64,000 nt of DNA from the NCBI GenBank assembly GCA_902779355.1, contig CACZBF010000005.1:114454-178453 (forward strand). Direction: 5' to 3'. The notes under the pieces were generated by a model, which saw only the letters and a list, made by a program, of their open reading frames with translations, searched no databases and was not told where the DNA came from. Each line of letters begins with the position of its first letter. Positions within the stretch are counted from its first letter, which is position 1. Positions 35,386-43,770 of the stretch are shown here, piece after piece. The stretch comes from an uncultured Lachnospiraceae bacterium (GTDB lineage: Bacteria > Bacillota > Clostridia > Lachnospirales > Lachnospiraceae). The translations under genes were made by a program, and so were the position numbers.

Positions 35386-36420
35386 ATGGATGAACGACAA
35401 GAAATCGAGAAACTGAAAACAGAAAATGAACGTATCCGAACCGAGATACATGCTCTTCATGAGACGAACAAGGAGTTGGTTGAACTGCTGTCGCAGGTGT
35501 TGGATGATATCCAGATGGTCAACCAGCATATGAAAGAGCAAGAAATGGGGAGGGTTGCGAACGAGAATCACATCCAAAACCTTCCTTATGAGATTTTTGA
35601 TCCGAGGGTAAGGGATACGAAATATAAGATCCCAAAGATCCTTTCCATTCCGGAAACGGTAGATCAGATCGTGGCAGGAAAGTCGATCGCTCGTTTTGGA
35701 GACGGTGAGATCGGGATTATGTGTGACGAAGCGCGGTGGCGCTTCCAACGAACCGATGAAAGGCTGGCGAAACGCCTTGAGCAGGTCATCCGTTCCGATG
35801 AACCGGAGATTTTGATCGGTTTGAATGATTTCTACGGAGATCTGGACTATGCAAATGAGCCATATCTTGATGCGCTGAGAGCTTATATTACTCCGGAGAC
35901 CAGAGCCAAACACATGCAGTTCCTGAATCTGGACAGAGTATATGCCAATGCTCTGATCTCGCGGAACGCGAATTGGGATATTGTAAAGGAGCAGAAAAGG
36001 ATCTGGGATGGAAGGGATGCCATTTTTGTAGAGGGATATCAGACGCGCATGGGCGTGGGGAATAACTTGTTTGATAACATTCACTCCATTCGGCGCATCC
36101 TATGCCCGGCAGAAAATGCTTTTGACCGCTATGATGAGATCCTAGCAGAGTGCTTGAAACAAAGCAAGGATGACCTGATCCTGATCGCACTTGGCCCTAC
36201 AGCCAGCGTCCTGGCTTATGATCTGGCAAAAGAGGGTTATCACGCCGTGGATATCGGCCATGCGGATATTACTTATGAGTGGCTTCTGCGAAGCGGTGGA
36301 AAAGGAAGGGAAGCGATCCCTGGAAAGTACAGCAACGAAAGCGTGAATGGATATCTGGTAGAGGATATCCACGATCCGGAATATGAGAGACAGATCATTT
36401 CTGATCTGTCCGGAAGATAG
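35386..36420 (+). CDS. GT-D type glycosyltransferase (DUF1792) with N-terminal coiled coil
   Basis: This is a 344-residue protein. Residues 1-50 are a predicted coiled coil (EIEKLKTENERIRTEIHAL). The rest matches the DUF1792/GT-D family: SIARFGDGEIGIM near residue 105, IGLNDFYGD and the late LIALGPTASVLAYDLAKEG. Family precedent is the GT-D domain acting on streptococcal serine-rich adhesin glycans, a retaining transferase with a DxE metal site (FGDGE here). The coiled-coil front is unusual and may dock another enzyme. Its promoter overlaps that of the minus-strand operon. Confidence 0.8.
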   Translation: MDERQEIEKLKTENERIRTEIHALHETNKELVELLSQVLDDIQMVNQHMKEQEMGRVANENHIQNLPYEIFDPRVRDTKYKIPKILSIPETVDQIVAGKSIARFGDGEIGIMCDEARWRFQRTDERLAKRLEQVIRSDEPEILIGLNDFYGDLDYANEPYLDALRAYITPETRAKHMQFLNLDRVYANALISRNANWDIVKEQKRIWDGRDAIFVEGYQTRMGVGNNLFDNIHSIRRILCPAENAFDRYDEILAECLKQSKDDLILIALGPTASVLAYDLAKEGYHAVDIGHADITYEWLLRSGGKGREAIPGKYSNESVNGYLVEDIHDPEYERQIISDLSGR

Positions 36421-36429
36421 GACAAGCCC

Positions 36430-37389
36430 ATGAACCTCATGATCGTAACCAACAGCAAATACCTCCCATATACCTACGTGATGTTGTTCTCCCTGTTTCA
36501 AAATCATCCCGGAACGGAGATCGATGTCTATCTTCCTTATGAGGATCTTTCTGAGACAGAGATTGCGACACTCTCTGCGTTCTGCGCGGCTTTTGCGGGG
36601 AAGAAACTGACGCCGCTTTATGTCGGCACGGCGTTTAAGGAACAGGTGCAGTCCAGAAACGGGATCAACGTGGAGACGTATTATCGGATCCTGGGGCTGA
36701 AATTGTTGCCGGCGTCCATGGACCGTATTTTGTATCTTGACGTGGATATGGTGATCAAAGGCGATCTGATGCCGCTTTATCAGTCTGATCTGACCGGAAA
36801 GGCGTTTGCGGTCTGCGAGGATATCTTCGGAAAGATCAACGGTTTTCATGAGGCGAACAAACGGCGGCTCTCCATTCCACCGCAATATTCCTATTTTAAT
36901 GCGGGCGTGATGCTTTTTAACTTGGCGTTGCTTAGGGAGGAGCAGGCGGCAGACCGAATGTTGGAAAATATCTACCGGGATTATGAGCGTTACGAATACA
37001 ACGATCAGGATGTCATGAATGAGATGTATTTTGACAGACTGTCGTGGGCCGGTTGGGATATGTACAATTGCCCGCCCTGCCATTTTTATCTCGATAAGGC
37101 AGCAAGCGCGGCCGGAGAGCTTGTGTTTGCGGATTATGACAGGATGAAGGCGATGGGGGATGATCCCGAGACATTCTTGGATCAATACCTGAATCTGACC
37201 GAGCAGATCTATGCGCAGGCATCAGTCATCCATTATCTGGCGGACACAAAGCCGTGGAGTCGGACGAGGAAAGAGGCGACGGTTTACGAGATCTTCGACC
37301 GTGCTTACCGGGAGGCGACCGGCGCACTGCAAAAAAGCGGGATGCTCCCGAAAGGCGTGATGATAGACAATGTCGGAGGCCGCCCATGA
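36430..37389 (+). CDS. GT8 family glycosyltransferase
   Basis: This 319-residue GT8 has NSKYLPYTYVMLFSLFQNHP, RILYLDVDMVIKGDL with the DxD metal site, and the conserved YFNAGVMLFN. It lies 9 nt after the GT-D gene with its own site and ends overlapping the next gene (ATGA). It is a retaining transferase by family, likely using UDP-glucose or UDP-galactose. It is a paralog of 25706 with low apparent identity. Confidence 0.85.
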   Translation: MNLMIVTNSKYLPYTYVMLFSLFQNHPGTEIDVYLPYEDLSETEIATLSAFCAAFAGKKLTPLYVGTAFKEQVQSRNGINVETYYRILGLKLLPASMDRILYLDVDMVIKGDLMPLYQSDLTGKAFAVCEDIFGKINGFHEANKRRLSIPPQYSYFNAGVMLFNLALLREEQAADRMLENIYRDYERYEYNDQDVMNEMYFDRLSWAGWDMYNCPPCHFYLDKAASAAGELVFADYDRMKAMGDDPETFLDQYLNLTEQIYAQASVIHYLADTKPWSRTRKEATVYEIFDRAYREATGALQKSGMLPKGVMIDNVGGRP

Positions 37390-38567
37390 AAGCGCAAAAG
37401 ATCCTCTATTGGCAATGGCATTCTTTTTTGAAAACCGGGGCAGAGCGTGCGCTGCGCTCTCTGGTGCCGGAGGTAACCGTCTTTTCCTATCAACTGGAAA
37501 ATTGGGAAAAGGATGATCGTTTCTGTGAGACATTTCTTGCGGCGCTCAAAAAAGAGCCCTTCGATGCGGTTTTTTCCGTGAATTTTAACCCACTGATCTC
37601 TCAGATCTGCCAGGAGCAGGGAGTTCCCTATCTCTCCTGGGTTTATGATGCGCCGCTCCACATCCGGGATCTTTCTCCCCTGAAAAATGAAGTCAATCGC
37701 GCGTATTTTTTTGACCGGGGCGAGGCGGAGACGCTGAGGAGTGAAGGTTATCCCGTGATGGATCTGCCTTTGGCAGGCGATGTCGTGACGTTTCAGCAGA
37801 CGATCAAAGAAGCATCTTCCGCGGAACGGGAGCGTTTTCGTAGTGAGATCGCGCTTGTCGGTCAGCTCTATCAGACGGAGTATGCCTATTATATGGGTCC
37901 GCTGACGCCGTATCAGCGCGGCTTTCTGGAAGGGATTCTGAATGCACAGGGCAAGGTATACGGCGGATATTTCCTGCCGGAGCTTTTGACAAAAGAACTG
38001 CTGAATGGTATGAATGAACGCTATCATGCGGCTTCCGGAGGCTCGGCAGCTATTACGGAAAAAGAACTGATCTATCTCCTGGCGCAGGAGATTACGGGAC
38101 GCGAACGGCTGATGGCCCTGTCTCTTCTCGGCAGGCGGTTTCCGGTGGATCTTTACAGCACGAATGAGGACGAGCGCCTGCCGAAATGGGATGAGGCGCG
38201 CGGGGCAGGCGTGCGCTGTCACGCATATATTGATTACTACAGTATGATGCCGCTTGTTTTTGCAAGTGCGAAGATCAATTTGAATATTTCTTTGAAATGC
38301 ATCAGGACAGGTGTGCCCTTGCGTGTGTTTGATGTTTTATCCTGCGGAGGCTTTTTGCTGACCAATTTCCAGGCGGAACTGCCGGAACTATTCAACCCGG
38401 GAGAAGAGCTGGTCTGCTATCAGAGCATGGAGGAACTGGTCACACTCACCGATTTTTATCTGAAACATGACGAGGAACGCCGCCGCGTCGCGGAAAACGG
38501 CAGACAACGGATCGAGGCGGATTACACGCCGGAAAAACAAATGAAAAAAATTTTGGAAAAACTATAA
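37386..38567 (+). CDS. CgeB-like glycosyltransferase
   Basis: This 393-residue protein starts at ATG 37386, overlapping the preceding stop; a longer frame to 37254 lacks any ribosome site and lies inside the GT8 gene. It has WVYDAPLHIRDL, ALVGQLYQTEYAYYM and the C-terminal VPLRVFDVLSCGGFLLTNFQAE, typical of the Glyco_trans_1_2/CgeB family. Its stop codon overlaps a sigma-28 promoter (see 38565). It is the last gene of the island on the right side, and the partner of the GT-D and GT8 genes. Confidence 0.75.
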   Translation: MKAQKILYWQWHSFLKTGAERALRSLVPEVTVFSYQLENWEKDDRFCETFLAALKKEPFDAVFSVNFNPLISQICQEQGVPYLSWVYDAPLHIRDLSPLKNEVNRAYFFDRGEAETLRSEGYPVMDLPLAGDVVTFQQTIKEASSAERERFRSEIALVGQLYQTEYAYYMGPLTPYQRGFLEGILNAQGKVYGGYFLPELLTKELLNGMNERYHAASGGSAAITEKELIYLLAQEITGRERLMALSLLGRRFPVDLYSTNEDERLPKWDEARGAGVRCHAYIDYYSMMPLVFASAKINLNISLKCIRTGVPLRVFDVLSCGGFLLTNFQAELPELFNPGEELVCYQSMEELVTLTDFYLKHDEERRRVAENGRQRIEADYTPEKQMKKILEKL

Positions 38568-38592
38568 AGTTCTTCTGTACATTGGCCGATAA
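38565..38592 (+). promoter_or_regulatory. Sigma-28 (FliA/SigD) promoter overlapping a stop codon
   Basis: TAAAGTTC (38565-38572), a 12-nt spacer and GCCGATAA (38585-38592) nearly match the consensus TAAAGTTT-N11-GCCGATAA. The TAA of the CgeB-like gene supplies the -35. Transcription starting near 38600 leads to the 38763 gene with a leader of about 160 nt. See findings. Confidence 0.75.
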
Positions 38593-38762
38593 AAATAATA
38601 ACCCTTATCCTACTTATTTTTCGGCAGGCCCAAAATGCCCGAAAAAAGCCGAAAATACAGAAAAAATGAATTGAATCTGCCGAAGAACGGGTGTAAGATA
38701 TGGGTACGAAACAAGTTGACATAGAGGAAAAGGATTTCAAAAAAAGACAAGGAGGTTAAAAA

Positions 38763-39365
38763 ATGTCAGTAGAGATTAATACCAACTACAACAGCTACCA
38801 GACAACCGCTGCAAAGACTGACGTCAAGACGAAAGTAGAAGATGCTGCAGAGAAGAAAGCGGATGTCGGGGCAACGTATGAAAAGTCTACGGAGACAAAG
38901 AGCCCGGTCTACAGCATCAACAAGATGAGCGAAGAAGATCGCGCAAAGCTTGTAGAGCAGCTGAAGGCGGATCAGGCATCCAGAGAAGCAAGCTTCCTGA
39001 ACATCATCCAGCAGACCCTCGGCGGACAGGTCAAGACGTTTGCCATGACGTCGGAGGAGATGTGGAAGAAACTCGCCAGCGGCGATTTCACCGTGGACGA
39101 AGCGACGAAGAAACAGGCGCAGGAAGACATCAGCGAAGACGGCTACTGGGGCGTGAAGCAGACCAGTCAGCGGCTCTTTGATTTCGCAAGCGCACTGGCC
39201 GGTGATGATCCGGAGAAGATGAAGAAGATGCAGGATGCCATGCAGAAGGGCTTTGACGAAGCGACCAAGACCTGGGGCAAAGATCTTCCGAGCATCAGTA
39301 AGGACACGCTGGAAGCGGCAAACAAACTTTTCGAGGACTATTATAAGTCCAAAGAGACAGTATAA
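38763..39365 (+). CDS. DUF5610-like protein, likely motility-associated
   Basis: This is a 200-residue hydrophilic protein with Gln/Asn/Ser-rich N-terminal 45 residues and helical remainder. The block EDGYWGVKQTSQRLFDF, followed by ALAGDDPEKMKKMQDAM and a K-rich helix, resembles DUF5610-type proteins found near flagellar genes in Clostridia and Proteobacteria. It has no signal peptide or membrane segment. The sigma-28 promoter at 38565 and the GGAGG leader 7 nt before ATG agree with late flagellar class expression. It could be a flagellar-associated or secreted protein. The gene is monocistronic and ends with a terminator. Confidence 0.6.
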   Translation: MSVEINTNYNSYQTTAAKTDVKTKVEDAAEKKADVGATYEKSTETKSPVYSINKMSEEDRAKLVEQLKADQASREASFLNIIQQTLGGQVKTFAMTSEEMWKKLASGDFTVDEATKKQAQEDISEDGYWGVKQTSQRLFDFASALAGDDPEKMKKMQDAMQKGFDEATKTWGKDLPSISKDTLEAANKLFEDYYKSKETV

Positions 39366-39442
39366 CGGCATTTTGATCGGCTTCGGGCAAAATAAGAGTC
39401 AAAAGTGTTGTGTGAATTGTACTGACATAAGTACGATAAATG

Positions 39443-39472
39443 GGCGCATACGAGAGTATGCGCCTCTTTTTC
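39443..39472 (+). terminator. Rho-independent terminator
   Basis: Stem GGCGCATAC / GTATGCGCC (9 bp) with a GAGA tetraloop is followed by TCTTTTTC. It closes the sigma-28 transcript of the 38763 gene. Confidence 0.85.
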
Positions 39473-39529
39473 TGTGTGCGGGCTCGTGCAAGAGAGTATC
39501 CCGGCTGTAGAGGGTCTGTAGAAAAACCC

Positions 39530-39583
39530 GCCGATAATTTGTGAATAATTCCGAAAGACAAACGGCAAAAAACGTGCTATAAT
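39530..39583 (+). promoter_or_regulatory. Mixed promoter region for the 39653 gene
   Basis: GCCGATAA at 39530-39537 equals the sigma-28 -10 element but has no TAAA at the right spacing. A vegetative TATAAT lies at 39578-39583 with a weak AGACAA 16 nt upstream. The gene may have vegetative control, with a residual sigma-28 sequence. Confidence 0.4.
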
Positions 39584-39652
39584 GCTTGTCACACGGAAGG
39601 TAAATATAAAAGATGCAGGCAGGGACCGCCTCGGAAAAGGAGAACAAACGTT

Positions 39653-39910
39653 ATGAGGATCGGTCGAGTCGGCAGTGTCGGTAGTACCTCGTATGTTACT
39701 TCTGCAGGTCGTGTGCAGCGCGCTTCCGAGACGGAGCAGCTACAGGCAAAGGAATCTGCGAAGCTTCCCGGATGGCAGGGCAGCGACAGTTACGAGTCCC
39801 AAAAGAAAGACCAGGAAGACGGTAGGGTAATCCCGAGCAGCAATTATGATTACCTGATGAAGACGGCGGCGAATGCCGCAAGATTTGATACGGAGAATTT
39901 TGATCTGTAA
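39653..39910 (+). CDS. Small Ser/Gly-rich protein of unknown function
   Basis: This 85-residue protein starts with RIGRVGSVGSTSYVTSAGRVQ, a Gly/Ser/Val-rich stretch, then a hydrophilic linker and a C-terminal helix with YDYLMKTAANAARFDTENFDL. It has no cysteine or membrane segment. AGGAG lies 11 nt before the ATG. I know no family. A link to motility is suggested only by the sigma-28-like -10 upstream and by its neighbour. It is followed 4 nt later by the end of a minus-strand gene. Confidence 0.5.
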   Translation: MRIGRVGSVGSTSYVTSAGRVQRASETEQLQAKESAKLPGWQGSDSYESQKKDQEDGRVIPSSNYDYLMKTAANAARFDTENFDL

Positions 39911-39913
39911 GGA

Positions 39914-40162
39914 TTACGGTTCTTCGATCTCCATATGATCGATATAGAATTCATTTCCGGCGGTGCTTCGAAAACGAAGCGCCGCTTTTTCTGCGATCGT
40001 ATCTGCTGCGAGCAGCTCAAAGTATTGTGAGATGCATTCCGGTACGTAGCCGCTTCCTTCCCCGAGGACGATCTCCACGGCAGTTACCTTCAGCGCGCCG
40101 TGTTCTTCGGCGGAGCGGAGGATCATATCGGTCAGGGCTTTTGTCACGGATAATTCATGCAT
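39914..40162 (-). CDS. HypA-like protein lacking the zinc-binding domain
   Basis: This 82-residue protein starts MHELSVTKALTDMILRSAEE, the HypA/HybF signature with the Met-His-Glu nickel ligands at the N-terminus, and continues VTAVEIVLGEGSGYVPECI. HypA proteins are about 113 residues with a zinc ribbon of two CxxC pairs; here that insert is gone and the chain goes directly to FYIDHMEIEEP. Nickel binding may remain but zinc does not. It lies 14 nt downstream of metA on the same strand and may be read from the metA message. Confidence 0.6.
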   Translation of the reverse strand: MHELSVTKALTDMILRSAEEHGALKVTAVEIVLGEGSGYVPECISQYFELLAADTIAEKAALRFRSTAGNEFYIDHMEIEEP

Positions 40163-40176
40163 GGCACATCTCCCGC

Positions 40177-41148
40177 TCAGTTTTCTGCTTCATCGTCCGT
40201 GTCCATGGTTTTGGTATAGCTGGCACCCTCCAACGGCGGGATATCGGTCAGATCGTAAGGCGTCTCCTGATAGACGAAGTTCAGCCAGTTGGTATAAAAA
40301 CAATTGCTGGTGGAGCGCCAGGAAAGGATGGGCTTTTTCGTCGGGTCATCCCCCGGATAATAGTTGCAGGGGATGTCCGGATCCAGACCCTTGCCGAGAT
40401 CACGCTTGTATTCCCGATCGAGTGTCATCCGATCGTACTCCGTATGTCCGGTGACAAAGACCTGTCTCGTGGAGTACGCAAGGATCACACAGCTCCCTAC
40501 ATTTTCGCCTTCCGCGACAACGTAGAGCTCCGGATTGTTTTTGACTGCGTCTTCGTCGATCCCTGTATAACGGGAGACCGGACAGTAAAAGATGTCGTCC
40601 ATGCCGCGCATGATCATTTTCTTGCGATGCAATACGCGGTGCGGATAGACGCCTGAAAGTTTTTTCGGCAGAGCGATCTTATGGATGCCGTGGTGATGAT
40701 ACAGCCCGGCCTGTGCGCCCCAGCAGATGTGGAACGTGGAAAACACGTGCGTTTTGGACCATTCCATGATCTGCTCCAATTCCTCCCAGTAATTGACTTC
40801 CTCAAATTCCATCTGCTCCACCGGCGCGCCGGTGATGATGAGACCGTCAAAGCGCTGCCATTTGATATCGCTGAAATTCTCATAAAAACGGTTCAGATGA
40901 GAGGCTGAGGTATGTGTCGACTGGTGCGACTCGATCTTCATAAACGTGATCTGCGTCTGGATCGGGAAATTGCTGAGCACCCGCAGGATATCGAGCTCGG
41001 TATCCTCCTTGATGGGCATGAGGTTCAAAATACAGATTTGGAGCGGGCGGATATTCTGTGTATGGGCGCGCGCCTCGTCAATGACAAAAATATTTTCGGA
41101 TTCCAGGATCTGCTTTGCAGGCAGATCATTTTGCACGATGATCGGCAT
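40177..41148 (-). CDS. metA: Homoserine O-acetyltransferase (MetA family)
   Basis: This 323-residue MetA acylates homoserine, the first dedicated step in methionine synthesis. Residue 142 is the Cys in HICWGAQAG, H235 lies in FVTGHTEYD and E237 follows. Residue 111 is Glu in GAPVEQMEFEEV; Glu at this position favours acetyl-CoA, Gly succinyl-CoA (as in E. coli), so this enzyme is an acetyltransferase. The gene is divergent from the DegV gene. No SAM or T-box leader is visible in the short 127-nt interval, so control is not evident. Confidence 0.9.
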   Translation of the reverse strand: MPIIVQNDLPAKQILESENIFVIDEARAHTQNIRPLQICILNLMPIKEDTELDILRVLSNFPIQTQITFMKIESHQSTHTSASHLNRFYENFSDIKWQRFDGLIITGAPVEQMEFEEVNYWEELEQIMEWSKTHVFSTFHICWGAQAGLYHHHGIHKIALPKKLSGVYPHRVLHRKKMIMRGMDDIFYCPVSRYTGIDEDAVKNNPELYVVAEGENVGSCVILAYSTRQVFVTGHTEYDRMTLDREYKRDLGKGLDPDIPCNYYPGDDPTKKPILSWRSTSNCFYTNWLNFVYQETPYDLTDIPPLEGASYTKTMDTDDEAEN

Positions 41149-41238
41149 GTTTCTTCTCCTTCAAAATCAATATCCACCATTTTACCCCTTTTTGCCGGAA
41201 TCCTCAACCTTGGTGTGGCATCTATGGGTGGTTCGTAG

Positions 41239-41244
41239 TATAAT
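41239..41244 (+). promoter_or_regulatory. TATAAT element before the DegV gene
   Basis: A perfect TATAAT with TAG upstream lies 32 nt before ATG 41276; no good -35 stands at 17 nt, so only the -10 is called. Confidence 0.45.
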
Positions 41245-41275
41245 GGAACAAATTTCTAGTTAAGGAGTGCTTGAA

Positions 41276-42154
41276 ATGCCACAGATTATCATTAGTACCG
41301 AAAGCGGGTCGGATCTGCCGCAGAATTTGATCGATCGGTATGATTTTCGCGTGATCCCGATGCATGTGATCATGGACATGCAGTCATACGAGGACGGCAG
41401 CTTTCCGGTGGAGCAGGTTTATGACTATTATGAGCGGACAGGAAAAGTGCCTTCCACTTCGGCGGTGAATGATCACGAATACACGCAGTTCTGGAATCGC
41501 CTGCGGGAGGAGTCCCCGGGTTGTGTGATCTATCATTTTACGTATTCGTCTCTGGCGTCATCTACCAATCAGAGTGCCAATATTGCGGTCAAAGGGTTTC
41601 AAAATGTGTTTGTGATCGACACATTAAATGTTTCGGGCGGCTGTACGGCGCATATGGTGGCGTCGAGATCGCTGATCGTAAAACGCATCCAAGAAGCGGA
41701 GCGTGCAGGAAAGATCCCGGATTATGCGGCGATCGCAAAGGAATGTCAGGATCTCGCAAGCCGCGCGGTCTGTCATTTCGTGCCGGGAACATTGGAATAC
41801 CTCCGGGCAGGCGGGAGAGTCAGCAATGCGCAGTACATCGGCGCCACGCTTTTGAACCTGAAGCCGTTGATCGAGATGGTGGGAGGGAAGCTTGTGGCGA
41901 CAAAGAAATACCGCGGTTCTATTCCGAAGATCTGCGATCGTTTCTTTACGGATTTTCTCGGAAAATATCGTCTGGATAAGTCCTGCCTGTACCTGATGTA
42001 TTCAAAAGGTCTGGTAGAAAGCACGTTAAAGCATATGGCGCAAAAAGCCCTGGAATTCGGTTTCAAAAGCTACGAGTATGTGATGACCGGCTGTGTCATC
42101 AGTTGTCACGGCGGCAAAGGCGCGATCGGCCTTGCCGGCATCTTGGAAGAATAA
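41276..42154 (+). CDS. DegV family fatty-acid-binding protein
   Basis: This 292-residue DegV-family protein has IISTESGSDLPQNLIDRYD at the N-terminus, STSAVNDHEYTQFW, and GSIPKICDRFF after the central domain. DegV proteins bind fatty acids and, in Staphylococcus FakB, feed fatty acids to a kinase. ATG 41276 with AAGGAG 8 nt upstream is the start; GTG 41267 is not used. The protein is soluble. It abuts the membrane-fused spermidine-synthase gene by 3 nt, but a functional tie is not evident. Confidence 0.85.
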   Translation: MPQIIISTESGSDLPQNLIDRYDFRVIPMHVIMDMQSYEDGSFPVEQVYDYYERTGKVPSTSAVNDHEYTQFWNRLREESPGCVIYHFTYSSLASSTNQSANIAVKGFQNVFVIDTLNVSGGCTAHMVASRSLIVKRIQEAERAGKIPDYAAIAKECQDLASRAVCHFVPGTLEYLRAGGRVSNAQYIGATLLNLKPLIEMVGGKLVATKKYRGSIPKICDRFFTDFLGKYRLDKSCLYLMYSKGLVESTLKHMAQKALEFGFKSYEYVMTGCVISCHGGKGAIGLAGILEE

Positions 42155-42157
42155 CGC

Positions 42158-43759
42158 ATGGAAGAAAAAAAGATCCTGCAAAGCAAGCCTTATCTGTATC
42201 TGACGGAGTTTTTCTCGGGCATGGCGGTCATGGCGGTCGAGCTGGGTGCCAGCCGTTTGCTCGCTCCCTATTTCAGCTCCTCTCAGATCGTCTGGACCAT
42301 CATCATCGGGACGATCATGATCGCCATGGCGCTGGGTAATGTCTACGGCGGCCGCATGGCGGACAAAGACCCCGACCCGGACCGCCTGTATCGGCGGATC
42401 ATCATTGCGGCCATTTGGATCGCGGCTATTCCGGTTCTCGGAAAATATCTCATCATTGGCATCGCAGCCGTTCTTATTTTTACGGTGAATACCGGATTTC
42501 TTGTCGTGGCGGCCTTTGCGGCCTGCATGGTCATTTTTGTGTTTCCCTTATTCCTGCTTGGTACTGTCACGCCGTCTCTCGTGAAGTACACGACGGACAA
42601 CCTGACGGAAAACGGGCGTACGGTCGGGATGCTCGGCGCATTTCAGACAGTCGGCAGTATTCTCGGCACGTTCCTGCCGACCTTTGTGACAATCCCGGCG
42701 GTCGGGACGGCTGTGACATTTCTCATTTTCGCAGGAATCCTGCTTGTGATCGCGATCCTCTATTTTGTCAGCGGAAAGGTCAAGACGAAAGCAGTACCGA
42801 TCGCCATCGTGTTGTTTATTGTGTGTTGTATCTTCGGTCATGACACGAGTTTTGCTTTTTGGGAAAAGGATCTTACGACGGAGGATGAGTCTGTATACAA
42901 TTATCTCCAAGTGCGGGAGGATGATCGGAGTGTCCGGCTTTCGACCAACGTTCTGTTCGGTGTGCAGTCGATCCGCATGAAAACGGACGAATTGACCGGG
43001 ATGTATTATGATGTGGCACTGGCGGCACCTTTTATGGCGGGTGTTCCGGAGAAAGAAGAAGCCAACATCCTGATCCTCGGAAATGGAACGGGGACCTTCG
43101 CAACGCAATGCGAACGTTTTTTTCCAAACAGCGTGATCGAAGGCGTGGAGATCGACGAACGGATCACGGAGCTCGCAAAGGAGTATTTCGCTCTGTCGGA
43201 TGACGTGAAGGTCACGACCTATGACGGCAGAGCCTATCTGAATGCGATCGACGGGAAGTACGATGTGATCATGGTAGATGCCTACCAGGACATCACGATC
43301 CCGTTTCAAATGTCTTCCAAAGAATTTTTTACGATGGTTTCCGACCATCTGACGGATGACGGCGTCATGGTCGTCAATATGAATATGCGCGGGAAAAGCG
43401 AAGGCAGCATCAATGAATACCTGTCGGACACGATCGGGCAGGTTTTTCCTTATCTATATACGGCAGATGTTCCGAACAGCACGAACCGAGAGCTCTTTGC
43501 ATCCCATAATCCGGACATGCTGACGGCGTTTCGGGACAACACGGCATCCGAAAAAGATGAGAACCTCCTTGCGATGATGGAGACCGTGGACAGGGCACTG
43601 ACCCCGTATCAGCCGGGCGGCTATGTACTCACGGATGACAAAGCACCGGTGGAACTTCTCGGGATGAAGGTGATCGATGAACTGATCGCAGATGAAGTGG
43701 CGTATTACCGTGGGATCTATGAACAGGAAGGTTTGGCAGGACTACAAAGGCTCTTGTGA
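42158..43759 (+). CDS. Membrane-fused spermidine-synthase-like protein
   Basis: This 533-residue protein has about seven transmembrane helices in residues 12-230 (LTEFFSGMAVMAVELGASR is the first, with FTVNTGFLVVAAFAACMVIF in the middle) and a C-terminal SpeE-like half: ANILILGNGTGTFATQ (SAM-like G-x-G-x-G), VEIDERITELAKEYF and YDVIMVDAYQDITIP. Fused MFS/spermidine-synthase proteins are common but their reaction is unknown; the D-A-Y triad may bind a polyamine. The N-terminal helices should face the membrane. Starts 3 nt after DegV stop. Confidence 0.8.
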   Translation: MEEKKILQSKPYLYLTEFFSGMAVMAVELGASRLLAPYFSSSQIVWTIIIGTIMIAMALGNVYGGRMADKDPDPDRLYRRIIIAAIWIAAIPVLGKYLIIGIAAVLIFTVNTGFLVVAAFAACMVIFVFPLFLLGTVTPSLVKYTTDNLTENGRTVGMLGAFQTVGSILGTFLPTFVTIPAVGTAVTFLIFAGILLVIAILYFVSGKVKTKAVPIAIVLFIVCCIFGHDTSFAFWEKDLTTEDESVYNYLQVREDDRSVRLSTNVLFGVQSIRMKTDELTGMYYDVALAAPFMAGVPEKEEANILILGNGTGTFATQCERFFPNSVIEGVEIDERITELAKEYFALSDDVKVTTYDGRAYLNAIDGKYDVIMVDAYQDITIPFQMSSKEFFTMVSDHLTDDGVMVVNMNMRGKSEGSINEYLSDTIGQVFPYLYTADVPNSTNRELFASHNPDMLTAFRDNTASEKDENLLAMMETVDRALTPYQPGGYVLTDDKAPVELLGMKVIDELIADEVAYYRGIYEQEGLAGLQRLL

Positions 43760-43770
43760 CAGGAGAAAGC

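Noticed and set aside
37305..38222. 305-codon minus-strand frame opposite the CgeB-like gene at 37386
   Set aside because: No ribosome site, basic low-information composition; the plus strand has the recognised family.
41149..41275. SAM or T-box riboswitch before metA
   Set aside because: The 127-nt interval is too short and lacks the conserved stems.
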